From Comamonadaceae bacterium (GTDB lineage: Bacteria > Pseudomonadota > Gammaproteobacteria > Burkholderiales > Burkholderiaceae_C): a stretch of 64,000 nt of DNA. The translations under genes were made by a program, and so were the position numbers. The notes below the pieces were generated by a model, which saw only the letters and a list, made by a program, of their open reading frames with translations, was not told the origin of the DNA and did not search any database. The stretch's first letter is position 1. Each line of letters starts with the position of its first letter. Location of the stretch: contig JAAFIY010000002.1 in NCBI GenBank assembly GCA_013297985.1, positions 1 through 64,000 on the forward strand, written 5' to 3'. This document shows positions 7,137 through 14,705 of this stretch, in pieces.

Positions 7137-9608
7137 CTATTCACTTAACAAAACCTTGGTTTTTTCGGTGAAGGTGCTGCGGAGAACGGGCAGTGGAGGC
7201 AGCACATCAATCCACTCGCGGGCGGTGCCGTTGCGCTGTCGCCTCTTGGCGATGCCCTCGGGTCCGGCCCACTCGTTCAACCTGCGAGACACTGCCGCAT
7301 AGGGGAGCGCATGCCACCCCCGTACCGTTGCCGACTGGTCATAGGACAAGCGCAGCCCGGCGCGGTCGATTTCCGTCTCACTGTCGCCAAGGGTCACCCG
7401 TCGCTCGACCCCCCCCGAGTGCCAGCGCACAGCGCCTTCGCTCAGGCAGTTGGTCCACCAAGCCACCACGGGGTCACGCAGCGCCGTGAGTTCGATCTGT
7501 TTGCGCAGCGGTTCGCCCTTGGGGATCGCCCTTGGGTTGAAGCCGGTCAGGTCTAGGTTTTGCAGGTAGTGCAGCAGCACCCCGGCCCGCGCGTCGGTGT
7601 TTGCGATGGCGTGGTAAGCCTCCCAGGCCTTGAGCTTGGCAAGGTCCACTTCGCCGCTATCCAGATTGGCCCGCAGTGAGCCGCCCATGTCGATCACTAC
7701 AGCCCGGCGCTCGTCGGGCGTCGCCTGCCAAGCGTGCTCATGGTTTGTGAGAATGACGAAAGCGCAGCGGTTGATGCCTTGCACCGGGTCAAATTTCTTT
7801 TGCTCGTACATCATGGCCCGCGCCGTGATGCGGTTCTTGAAGGCGTCGGCCTGCTTGGGGTCGCGGGTGGCTACGGCTTCATTCAGCACCGCCAGGGCCT
7901 TGTAGATCAGGTGCCAAGTGAACCGCCCCGCGACCAGTTCGGAGCTGTCGGTCACCATGGCGTGACGACCAAATATCTTCAGCAGGGGAACAAACAGGCT
8001 ATCTTTGCCGACGCCCTTCCCGCCCCGGAAGATCAGCACCGTGTCAGGCACGTCGCCGGGGTTTTGAATCTTCCAAGCGATCCAACACAAGACATAGAGC
8101 CGCTGCTTCGGGTCGGGCACCAGCGCCGCCAATACGTCCAGCCACCACGTGACATCACCGGGGGCGGGGGCAACTGCCCAGCCTGTCCATAGCTGTAACT
8201 TGTTAAGTGGCACCACTTTGCCGGGGGTAAACACGGTGCCTTCGTAGCGCCTCGTGTCCGGGTGGCTGAGCCAGTAAGACACCAATGACCGTGGCTTTTG
8301 GTTGGGGCCTTGCGCAGGGGCGAACTGGTGAGCGTGCCGCATTCGCAGTGCGTGAAGCTCGATCAGTTCCACAACCTTCATGCCTGTCTCATCGTCCGTG
8401 GCTTCATGGTCAACGATTGCGGTCACCCGCCCGGCAAGAATGGAGTAACGTATGAAAAACTGGGTTGTTTGGTCCACGCTGTCGATCCCACCGCTGGCAG
8501 CGTCCAACGTGCCCAACTGGACAGCCGGGTTCTTGATGCGCCCACGGTGTCTGCAGACCCCGCACGGCCCGCCTGGGCCGTAGGCATCGGCCCACTTGTC
8601 ACAACCCGCTGGGCCACCTGTCAGGCTGGCCAGCTTGGCGTCCGTTTTGGCGGGGTCATAGTCAGCGTGGCCGCTGCTGATCTGGTGCGCGAACTGCACA
8701 CCCTCCACGGACAGCGCCGCCGTGCGCAGCGCCAGCACCCACACCGGGTACGCCACCCCTGCGCCGTTGTCTTTGGCAGCCAGGGCAAGCGCCCCGCATT
8801 CCTTAGCGGCCTTGACGTAGCTAAACGGCTTGTGGTCGGCTTCCAGCACATCGGCATTGATGCTCTGGGCCGCACTCGCTACTGCTGCGGGTGCCGTGAC
8901 TGGCTCAGGCACGTAGCCAACCCCCTCGCTCAACTCCGCGAGCGTGTAGCGCTCTTTGCGCCACAGCACCGCCTTGACTTCGCGCTTAGTTTTCTGGTGC
9001 AGCGAACCGGGGGCACGCATGATCCGCGCCGCGTCGGTAGTTACTTGGGCATCGATCTTCAGCCCGACCTTGGCGCACAAAGCCCGCAGCGCTTGCGCCC
9101 GCTGGAGCCAAGCTTCAGGCACCACCCATGCATCCAAAATCCAGTAGGCATGTAGACCACCGCTGCCCGTCGGCACTACCACGTTGGGGACTGGAAGGCC
9201 GTCGCTGACCGCCTGCTTCAATGCCCCGGCTGTTGCCTTCGGCCCCTCGTATCCACCCTTGGCCACGGTGCCTTCGATGTCGATAACGATGACCCGCAAG
9301 CCCACCACGTTGTCAGCGCTGCGGCCTTTGAAGTCGGTTACTTTGGCGGCGTCAAACGCGGCCAGGGTGTAGTACGCGGGGCATCGCCCCGTTACTTTGT
9401 CGGGTGCCCACTGGCTGAATGGCGCACCGCGTCGGTTCCACATGTGGCGCACCGCGCCGCCCTCAGCGCCGGGCAAAAACACGGCCCCTTGTATGCCGGT
9501 GGGATGTCCGACCGCCACCATGTCGAAGAACTCAGCCACCGCCAGGACGGTTGCACGCGGCTGCGCTTGCGCCGCCGCCGCATCAATTTGCTTCGGGTCA
9601 GGTACCAT
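7137..9608 (-). CDS. Satellite primase-helicase (AEP-like primase + SF3/DUF5906 helicase)
   Basis: 823 residues. The N-terminal part resembles a bifunctional primase domain: VIVIDIEGT at about 104-112 supplies acidic metal-binding residues, then GSGGLHAYWILD and TTDAARIMRAPGSLHQKT. A cysteine cluster at about 335-357 (GCDK ... CGVCRH) may bind zinc. The C-terminal helicase has Walker A RGGKGVGKDS at about 525-535, a Walker B-like LAVLNEAV, and WQATPDERRAVVID. It probably initiates and unwinds satellite DNA, like P4 alpha. The putative origin lies just downstream, and the stand-alone helicase paralogue upstream suggests one replication operon. Confidence 0.85.
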   Translation of the reverse strand: MVPDPKQIDAAAAQAQPRATVLAVAEFFDMVAVGHPTGIQGAVFLPGAEGGAVRHMWNRRGAPFSQWAPDKVTGRCPAYYTLAAFDAAKVTDFKGRSADNVVGLRVIVIDIEGTVAKGGYEGPKATAGALKQAVSDGLPVPNVVVPTGSGGLHAYWILDAWVVPEAWLQRAQALRALCAKVGLKIDAQVTTDAARIMRAPGSLHQKTKREVKAVLWRKERYTLAELSEGVGYVPEPVTAPAAVASAAQSINADVLEADHKPFSYVKAAKECGALALAAKDNGAGVAYPVWVLALRTAALSVEGVQFAHQISSGHADYDPAKTDAKLASLTGGPAGCDKWADAYGPGGPCGVCRHRGRIKNPAVQLGTLDAASGGIDSVDQTTQFFIRYSILAGRVTAIVDHEATDDETGMKVVELIELHALRMRHAHQFAPAQGPNQKPRSLVSYWLSHPDTRRYEGTVFTPGKVVPLNKLQLWTGWAVAPAPGDVTWWLDVLAALVPDPKQRLYVLCWIAWKIQNPGDVPDTVLIFRGGKGVGKDSLFVPLLKIFGRHAMVTDSSELVAGRFTWHLIYKALAVLNEAVATRDPKQADAFKNRITARAMMYEQKKFDPVQGINRCAFVILTNHEHAWQATPDERRAVVIDMGGSLRANLDSGEVDLAKLKAWEAYHAIANTDARAGVLLHYLQNLDLTGFNPRAIPKGEPLRKQIELTALRDPVVAWWTNCLSEGAVRWHSGGVERRVTLGDSETEIDRAGLRLSYDQSATVRGWHALPYAAVSRRLNEWAGPEGIAKRRQRNGTAREWIDVLPPLPVLRSTFTEKTKVLLSE

Positions 9609-9664
9609 TAGCTTTCCAATCGATTTGCCCGCCTTCGTGCGGGCATTTTTTTGTTTGGTGCGGC

Positions 9665-9916
9665 TCAGGCCGCTTCACGCTCGGTGCGCAGCCGGTGGTT
9701 AGTGACGGCGCTGGCAGCGGCCTTTTTCAGCACCGCCAGACGCTCGTTCAGCGAAAGCGCCGCAGCCGCCAGACGGGCAACGTCGCTCGGTGTTTTGACC
9801 CCCTGGGAGGTCATTGCGCCGTCTAGCAGTAGCAACATGCGCCGCAACTGGTCGGCGCTGTGCAGTTCGGCTTCTTCAGCCTGGGCAAGCTCGGTTTTGA
9901 GGTCTTCGCCGGTCAT
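9665..9916 (-). CDS. Small helical protein between the two helicase genes
   Basis: 83 residues (MTGEDLKTELAQAEEAELHS...), rich in Ala, Leu and charged residues, probably a helical bundle or coiled coil. The ATG at 9916 overlaps the stop of the upstream helicase gene in an ATGA arrangement, strong evidence for this start and for translational coupling; the longer upstream frame overlaps the helicase gene and is rejected. No family recognised. Position suggests a replication accessory role. Confidence 0.65.
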   Translation of the reverse strand: MTGEDLKTELAQAEEAELHSADQLRRMLLLLDGAMTSQGVKTPSDVARLAAAALSLNERLAVLKKAAASAVTNHRLRTEREAA

Positions 9917-10779
9917 GCGCTGCGCTCCCGCTTTTCCTCGGGCGTGGCATGCCTGCTTGTGATATCGCCCGGCCCGGCCCACTCTTTGAGCTTCTTGAGG
10001 GCATCGCCCTTGGGGATGGCACGCGGGTTGAAGCCGCGCACATCCACCCGCTGGAGGTAGTGCAGCAACGCCCCTGCGCCCGTGTTTACCCATGCGTGGT
10101 ACTTGCTCCAGAACTCCAAATTGCCGCGCAGCCCTTCGCCCACATCAATGACCACGGCGCGGCGTTCATCGGTGGTGGCTTGCCACACATGCCCGCCGTT
10201 GGTCAGCATCACGTAGGCGATCAGGTTTCTACCCGGTATGGGTTCCAAGCCTTTGGACTCGTAGTGCATCAGCTTGGCTGTGACCCGTGCCTTGATGGTG
10301 GCGGCCTGCCTGGGGTCGCCAGTGAACACCGCTTCATCCATCACGACGAACAGCATGTGCATCAAGTGGCCGGTGAAACGGCCCGCCACAAGCTCGGGGT
10401 TGTCGGCCAACATGGCATGCCGCCCGAAGATGGCCATCAGGGGGTCAAACAGGCTGTTTTTGCCGGTGCCCTTTGCGCCCCGGAATATCAAGATGGTGTC
10501 GGGCACGCCGCCTGGGTTTTGAATCTTCCAAGCTAGCCAATTCAGCACGTACGCCCGGTACGCGGGATCGGGCACCAGCGCCGCCAATACCTCAAGCCAA
10601 GGCTGCACATCGCCCGCCACGGGTTCCACGCCAAAGCCCTGGTACTGGTTCAGCATGTCCGGCCCTAGCGCGTTGCTGGGGTCCAAGGCCATGCCCTCGG
10701 CTTGTCGCCGGTTGGGGTGGTTCAGCCAGGCTGCGGCCAGCGGGCGCGGTTTGTCGCCGGTTGGGGTGGTGTTGCTCAT
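9913..10779 (-). CDS. Stand-alone SF3/DUF5906 helicase, paralogue of the neighbouring primase-helicase
   Basis: 288 residues containing only the helicase half: AWKIQNPGGVPDTILIFRG, Walker A RGAKGTGKNS at about 98-108, MLFVVMDEAVFTGDPRQA, and WQATTDERRAVVIDVGEGLR. By eye about half the aligned residues match the C-terminal part of the 823-residue protein encoded 300 bp downstream, including the shared run RVDVRGFNPRAIPKG versus NLDLTGFNPRAIPKG. It lacks a primase domain. It is coupled by ATGA overlaps to both the AlpA-like gene upstream and the small gene downstream. It may assist, replace or modulate the main helicase. Confidence 0.8.
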   Translation of the reverse strand: MSNTTPTGDKPRPLAAAWLNHPNRRQAEGMALDPSNALGPDMLNQYQGFGVEPVAGDVQPWLEVLAALVPDPAYRAYVLNWLAWKIQNPGGVPDTILIFRGAKGTGKNSLFDPLMAIFGRHAMLADNPELVAGRFTGHLMHMLFVVMDEAVFTGDPRQAATIKARVTAKLMHYESKGLEPIPGRNLIAYVMLTNGGHVWQATTDERRAVVIDVGEGLRGNLEFWSKYHAWVNTGAGALLHYLQRVDVRGFNPRAIPKGDALKKLKEWAGPGDITSRHATPEEKRERSA

Positions 10780-11018
10780 GCTGCGACCCCTTCAACAGCT
10801 TCAGCGTGACGAGCAATCCACCGCGCCGGGTCGGATGCCCACGCATCGACGTCCGACGCCGACCAGCGGGTGAACTTCGGCCCTAGCCGCAGCACCGGCT
10901 GCGGAAACTGCCCGCGCTGCATCAGGTTGTAAATCTGACTGCGCGACACGCGGCAGCGTGCCGTTACGTCGGGCTGGCTGTAGAGCCGTGGCCCCAGGGT
11001 TTGACTCGTTTGGTCCAT
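10776..11018 (-). CDS. AlpA-like helix-turn-helix regulator / excisionase
   Basis: 80 residues with a MerR/AlpA-type winged helix: LYSQPDVTARCRVSRSQIYN, then GQFPQPVLRLGPKFTRWSAS and DVDAWASDP. Such proteins in P4-like elements activate integrase or replication genes and can act as excisionases. CAGGAG precedes the ATG. The stop overlaps the start of the helicase gene (ATGA), so it heads the replication operon and probably controls it. Confidence 0.85.
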   Translation of the reverse strand: MDQTSQTLGPRLYSQPDVTARCRVSRSQIYNLMQRGQFPQPVLRLGPKFTRWSASDVDAWASDPARWIARHAEAVEGVAA

Positions 11019-11092
11019 GTGCGCACTCCTGTGAAAACAAGGTGGCGCACGATAAAGATTCGGCCTAGTGGCGTATGAATAGCGCTGTTAAT

Positions 11093-11512
11093 TCAGCCGG
11101 TTGGCGGATCGTCAGGGTTGACCATTAGGGGCACGGTGTGCGTGAGTGACCCGCGCAGCAACTGCCCGAGCATCGGGGCAACTGGCACACTGATAACGCT
11201 CACAGGCCCACGCAGCGCAGCGCTTGCCCGCGTGCGCACGTTGCGTTCGTTGACCAAAAACTCTGCCGCAGCGTGCGCCGCCGCAGATCGGATCGACACG
11301 CCATAGGCGCGAACGAGGTACACCGCCAGTTGCACCGCCTGCTGTGTGGGCGATTGGGGCGCGGGCTTACGTCCCGGGCGCTTGCCAAATGCCGCCCGCT
11401 CAAACTCATTGCGTGGCCTGGGGGGCACATCCCCCTTGCAAGCACGGTCCCAGGCTTCCTCCAGCGATTGGGCAGCTTTGGGGGGCCTACCCCGCCCCCG
11501 TGCCCCGCTCAC
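11093..11512 (-). CDS. Hypothetical satellite protein, basic N-terminus
   Basis: 139 residues, probably starting at a GTG. The N-terminus (MSGARGRGRPPKAAQSLEEA) carries an AT-hook-like GRGRPPK motif, and further basic segments follow (GKRPGRKPAPQ), suggesting nucleic-acid binding. The middle is helical (AVQLAVYLVRAYGVSIRSAA). No family recognised. It sits between the toxin-antitoxin pair and the AlpA gene on the same strand. Confidence 0.55.
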   Translation of the reverse strand: MSGARGRGRPPKAAQSLEEAWDRACKGDVPPRPRNEFERAAFGKRPGRKPAPQSPTQQAVQLAVYLVRAYGVSIRSAAAHAAAEFLVNERNVRTRASAALRGPVSVISVPVAPMLGQLLRGSLTHTVPLMVNPDDPPTG

Positions 11513-11543
11513 CTCGGCGGGCTGACTCTCAAGGCCAGCGCTA

Positions 11544-11981
11544 TCACTTGCTGCCTCCCAGTCTCTCCAACGCTTTCTCGATCAACCGACCGAGCGCTTC
11601 GGCCATCGATGTGGGCATGTTGTCGTCGGAATGAGGTTTCGCGGCCACTGCCCGAAGAACGGCAATCATCAAGACGGTGGGGACAGTAAAGAGGGGTATG
11701 AGAATCGCTAACGCCACATGCCAAAGGTAAGCTACGTGGGCATTTCGCAGCAGTTCGTACGCAGCGTACAGCCCAGCCACGTAAAGCACGGCAGCGATCA
11801 CCAACGCGCCGTAGCCAGCCACGCGCCGAATGTTGTGGCTTTGCCGACCATCAAGGTCTATTTGGCGCTCTTCCTTGCCCGAGTTTGGGTCCGCAGGTAG
11901 TTTGTCCCGCCCCCGATCTGGCAGGGGCGGCACCTCTTGCGCAGCACCCACTAACGCGCCCGAACCTTCAGGAGGTTGCAT
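11544..11981 (-). CDS. Small membrane protein, candidate toxin of a Panacea pair
   Basis: 145 residues. After a soluble charged N-terminus (about 55 residues) come two hydrophobic helices, about 57-76 (ALVIAAVLYVAGLYAAYELL) and 86-108 (YLWHVALAILIPLFTVPTVL), then a soluble C-terminal helix. The start overlaps the end of the upstream Panacea-domain gene by 14 bp. Panacea-domain antitoxins are known to pair with varied toxins, including small membrane-damaging ones, so this is a candidate toxin. The alternative is an unrelated membrane protein of the satellite. Confidence 0.6.
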   Translation of the reverse strand: MQPPEGSGALVGAAQEVPPLPDRGRDKLPADPNSGKEERQIDLDGRQSHNIRRVAGYGALVIAAVLYVAGLYAAYELLRNAHVAYLWHVALAILIPLFTVPTVLMIAVLRAVAAKPHSDDNMPTSMAEALGRLIEKALERLGGSK

Positions 11982-12477
11982 GCTCAGCGACTTTGCCCTG
12001 CGTTAGTTGCGCAACATAGTAAGCGCGGACTTGCTGGTCGGGCAGCACTGCAACCTTCGAGTGCCGGGCAGCCTCCCACGGCCCCCCAGCTTCGTGGGTG
12101 ATCGTAGACAACTGCCGGGCGCTCAGTGACGAATAGCGCTCCCAAACGCGATCAAGCAAGCCCCAAAACTGGGAGTCGCTCTGGACCGGCATAAGCGCTT
12201 TCCGCTCGCCGCTCAGCGGCTCAATCTGCAGCAGGTAAGCGTCTATCTCGCTGGACCCAAAGCCCTTTAGGTCGTGATAGAGGGAGTCAAAGACCGGCCC
12301 GTACTGCCACGCCTGCGGGCGCTCGGAGACCACACTTTCAGTGAAGAAAACGAGGCTCCAAGCGTGCATGAAGAAAACCAGCTTCTGAACTTTCAAATGC
12401 GTCAGGCGTACGCCTTCCTGCCGAGCCTTAAACAGCATGGCATTCGCAACAAGCCGGGGTGTGTACTGAGCAGTCAT
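11968..12477 (-). CDS. Panacea-domain (DUF4065/SocA-like) protein, candidate antitoxin
   Basis: 169 residues with the family signature near the N-terminus: ANAMLFKARQEGVRLTHLKV, QKLVFFMHAWSLVF, then PQAWQYGPVFDSLYHDLKGF. Later, RQLSTITHEAGGPWEAAR matches the family's usual ITH...PW pattern. DUF4065 proteins include phage GepA and the antitoxin/adaptor SocA; a 2022 study defined the fold as a versatile antitoxin domain named Panacea. The overlapping downstream gene encodes a small two-helix membrane protein, giving the expected antitoxin-toxin order. Confidence 0.8.
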   Translation of the reverse strand: MTAQYTPRLVANAMLFKARQEGVRLTHLKVQKLVFFMHAWSLVFFTESVVSERPQAWQYGPVFDSLYHDLKGFGSSEIDAYLLQIEPLSGERKALMPVQSDSQFWGLLDRVWERYSSLSARQLSTITHEAGGPWEAARHSKVAVLPDQQVRAYYVAQLTQGKVAEHATS

Positions 12478-12687
12478 GGGGCATCAATATTGACGGCAGT
12501 CGACCCATTTTTCAATTGCAGGGTCACAACATCATGTGAATTTTTTTCCGTTTTTACCAGCACTTTTTTGCCTTTTAGGGCGCGAGGCGTCGTCTTGTCA
12601 CGCTACATATTTTATAGCATGCACATCGAGAGGGTTTGTTCTTACTTGCAGTACCTTGCCACGAACCTGTGGCAAGCTAAAAAGCGC

Positions 12688-13905
12688 TCACGCTGCCAGC
12701 CTCACAAACGGCAGCACAGTGCCCCGCTGCATGCCTTCGAGCAGGTTGCCCCATTCCTGCATCATCCGCGCCCGCTGGGTGAGGTACTGCGCGTGGTTGT
12801 AGGCCGCTGATACCGCGTTGCGCTCTTGGTGGGCTAGCTGGGCTTCGATGTGGGCGTGCTCAAACCCATGTTCGTGCAGCACCGTGGAGGCGATGCCACG
12901 GAAGCCGTGCCCGGTCATCGTGCCTTTGTAGCCCATGCGCTCTAGGGCTTTGAGGATGGTGTTGTTGCTCATCGGCCCACGCGGGTTGCGCTCGCCTGGG
13001 AACAGGTGTTCGCGGTGTCCGGTGACTTCCCGCAGCACTGCCAGCACTTCGACTGCCTGGGTTGACAGGGGCACCACATGGGGGGTTCGCATCTTCATCC
13101 GCTCGGCTGGAATGTCCCAGCGCCGCGCCTCAAGGTCGAACTCGGTCCACTTGGCACCGATCAACTCGCCGGTGCGAACGAAGGTGAGCGCCATCAGCTT
13201 TATGGCCAGCCGGGTCGCGGGCGTGCCTTGGTAGCCTTCAATTTTGCGCAGCAGGGTGGGCAGTTCGCGCACATCTACCCGGGCATAGTTCAACTTCTTG
13301 CGCTCGGGCAGGATGTCGCCCGGCTTGATGTCGGTGGCTGGGTTGCGTGTGGCTCCGCCTAACCCGTGTGCGATGGCGTAGCGAAACACCTGCCCCGCCA
13401 TTTGCAGGCACCGCGCAGCAATGTCCACAGCGCCCCGCGCCTCGATGGTCTTGAGCATCTTCACGAGGTCGGGCGCTTGCACCTCGGCAACGGGGCGGGC
13501 ACCGATGGCGGGGAACACATCAGCTTGCAGCCGCGCAATGACGTAGCCCGCGTGCCTGGGGTTCTTGCCCGTCCTCCAGTGGGCATGCCACTGCCGCGCC
13601 ACGGCTTCAAAGGTGTGGGTGCGGGCTTGTTCTCGCTGGGCTAGCTGGGCGCGTTTGACCTCGATGGGGTCGGCCCCCTTGGCGATCACTTTGCGCAGTT
13701 CGTCGCGCTTGTCGCGGGCATCGGTCAGGCTCACAGCCGGGTAGCTGCCAAGCGATGCGGTCCTTTCGCGCCCCTCATGGCGGTAGCGCAGTTGCCACAG
13801 CTTGGACCCTGTTGGCTGGACAACCAACTGCAAGCCCTTTTCGTCGGTGAGTTTGTACGGCTTGTCGCTGGCTTTGGCCTTGCGAATAGCGGTGTCGGTC
13901 AGCAT
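12688..13905 (-). CDS. P4-type tyrosine recombinase (integrase)
   Basis: 405 residues. The N-terminal arm-binding domain (LTDTAIRKAKASDKPYKLTD; DEKGLQLVVQPTGSKLWQL) is typical of P4/CP4-57 integrases. The catalytic domain shows the first Arg in FVRTGELIGAKW, the HxxR box in TGHGFRGIASTVLHEHG, and a late H...Y segment (LAHQERNAVSAAYNHAQYL). Length is standard. The gene begins 254 bp from tRNA-Ser, the usual position for a tRNA-integrating element. It would catalyse integration at, and excision from, the tRNA 3' end. Confidence 0.93.
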   Translation of the reverse strand: MLTDTAIRKAKASDKPYKLTDEKGLQLVVQPTGSKLWQLRYRHEGRERTASLGSYPAVSLTDARDKRDELRKVIAKGADPIEVKRAQLAQREQARTHTFEAVARQWHAHWRTGKNPRHAGYVIARLQADVFPAIGARPVAEVQAPDLVKMLKTIEARGAVDIAARCLQMAGQVFRYAIAHGLGGATRNPATDIKPGDILPERKKLNYARVDVRELPTLLRKIEGYQGTPATRLAIKLMALTFVRTGELIGAKWTEFDLEARRWDIPAERMKMRTPHVVPLSTQAVEVLAVLREVTGHREHLFPGERNPRGPMSNNTILKALERMGYKGTMTGHGFRGIASTVLHEHGFEHAHIEAQLAHQERNAVSAAYNHAQYLTQRARMMQEWGNLLEGMQRGTVLPFVRLAA

Positions 13906-14159
13906 TTTTTACCCCTTTCCGGCGTAACTGGGTTACGCAGAAACCTTACAGTTTGGAAACCAACTGTGGGTAACGGAGGGGCTGGCGTGTGGGTAACGCC
14001 CAAATTGCCCTCAAATTTACCCTCAGCAAGCGTCGGCTTCATGCGGACCTATGCGGACCGATGAAGACGCCTAATGCAGTCGTCTGTAAAGAAAGAGGGA
14101 GGGACAGAGCGCCTTTTGGCGCTTGTCAGACCCGGGGATGCCCCTTTTTCGAGGCTTAT
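13906..14159. other. Attachment region between integrase and tRNA-Ser
   Basis: Non-coding. It contains the inverted repeat GCGTAACTGGGTTACGC (13922-13938), two copies of GTGGGTAACG nearby, two copies of TGCGGACC near 14045, and TTACCCTCAG at 14017-14026, which recurs at 2449-2458 near the other end. Repeats of this kind fit integrase or excisionase arm sites. AGCGCCTTTTGGCGCT at 14108 is a short hairpin. Confidence 0.5.
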
Positions 14160-14249
14160 TGGCGGAGGGGGCGGGATTCGAACCCGCGGTGGGGATTAAC
14201 CCACACACGCTTTCCAGGCGTGCGACTTAAACCGCTCATCCACCCCTCC
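14160..14249 (-). tRNA. tRNA-Ser (anticodon GGA)
   Basis: On the minus strand the gene begins GGAGGGGTGGATGAGCGG and ends with CCCCTCC pairing to the 5' GGAGGGG, discriminator G and an encoded CCA. The anticodon loop reads CCTGGAAAG with anticodon GGA. A long variable arm (GTGGGTTAATCCCCAC region) marks a class II serine tRNA. T-loop GGTTCGAATCC is present. The satellite is integrated at its 3' end and regenerates it. Confidence 0.95.
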
Positions 14250-14298
14250 GCGAAGGCGGCGATTGTAGCCGTCGGCAGCAGCGGTTTTGGCTCGCGGC

Positions 14299-14673
14299 CT
14301 AGGCGGCGGTGCGCGGGGGCAGGGCGTGGGCCTGCAAGTCGCTTAAGTCCACGTGGTCTAGGGCCCGCACGTGGGTGCATTCCAGCACCACGGGTGGGGC
14401 CACGCCAGCGTTGAAGGCTTCTTTCCAGCGCAGCACGCACAGGCACCAACGGTCGCCGGGCCTCAGGCCTGCAAAGCGCCATTCAGGCCGGGGGGTGACT
14501 AAGTCGTTGCCGCGTTTGACGGAAAACGCCAGGAAGTCCGCAGTGACCTTGGCGCACACCACGTGGGTGCCGGGGTCGGTGGCGTCGTGGCTGCAGCAGC
14601 CGTCGCGGTGGTAGCCGGTTAGCGGGTCATAGGAACAGGGCAGCAAGGGCTGGCCCAACACATTCAATTGCAT
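14299..14673 (-). CDS. DUF2237 family protein
   Basis: 124 residues covering the whole family: MQLNVLGQPLLPCSYDPLTG, RDGCCSHDATDPGTHVVCA, SVKRGNDLVTPRPEWRF, GDRWCLCVLRWKEAFNAG and APPVVLECTHVRALD. Five conserved cysteines (in RDGCC, VVCA and CLC) suggest metal or redox chemistry, but no reaction is known. Soluble, cytoplasmic. It stands just upstream of tRNA-Ser on the same strand. Confidence 0.9.
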   Translation of the reverse strand: MQLNVLGQPLLPCSYDPLTGYHRDGCCSHDATDPGTHVVCAKVTADFLAFSVKRGNDLVTPRPEWRFAGLRPGDRWCLCVLRWKEAFNAGVAPPVVLECTHVRALDHVDLSDLQAHALPPRTAA

Positions 14674-14705
14674 GGATCAAAAAGCTCAATTGCCCAGCGC
14701 GGGGC

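Larger units (their letters stand above)
2362..14160. mobile_element. P4-like integrative element / phage satellite at tRNA-Ser
   Basis: About 11.8 kb between the 3' end of tRNA-Ser(GGA) and a short sequence resembling that 3' end at 2362-2374. Contents: P4-type integrase beside the tRNA, AlpA-like regulator, SF3 primase-helicase plus a second helicase, a large inverted repeat, a candidate toxin-antitoxin pair, two small early-type genes and a two-gene cargo on the opposite strand. No capsid, tail, terminase or lysis genes are seen. Size and gene set match P4-like satellites. The right boundary is firm. The left boundary is inferred from the weak core match and from a 10-bp sequence (TTACCCTCAG) present at both ends (2449 and 14017). 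Confidence 0.75.

Noticed and set aside
8298-9155. 285-residue plus-strand frame within the satellite primase-helicase gene
   Set aside because: Antisense to a gene with clear Walker and primase motifs; no ribosome-binding site or domain.
12590-12630. GCTACATATTTTATAGC downstream of the integrase, similar to the repeat's second hairpin
   Set aside because: The first hairpin and the 27-bp spacing are not recognisable, so it was not counted as a repeat copy.
12655-12677. Hairpin CTTGCCAC / GTGGCAAG after the integrase gene as a terminator
   Set aside because: The stem is perfect but no T-run follows on the minus strand, so termination is not supported.
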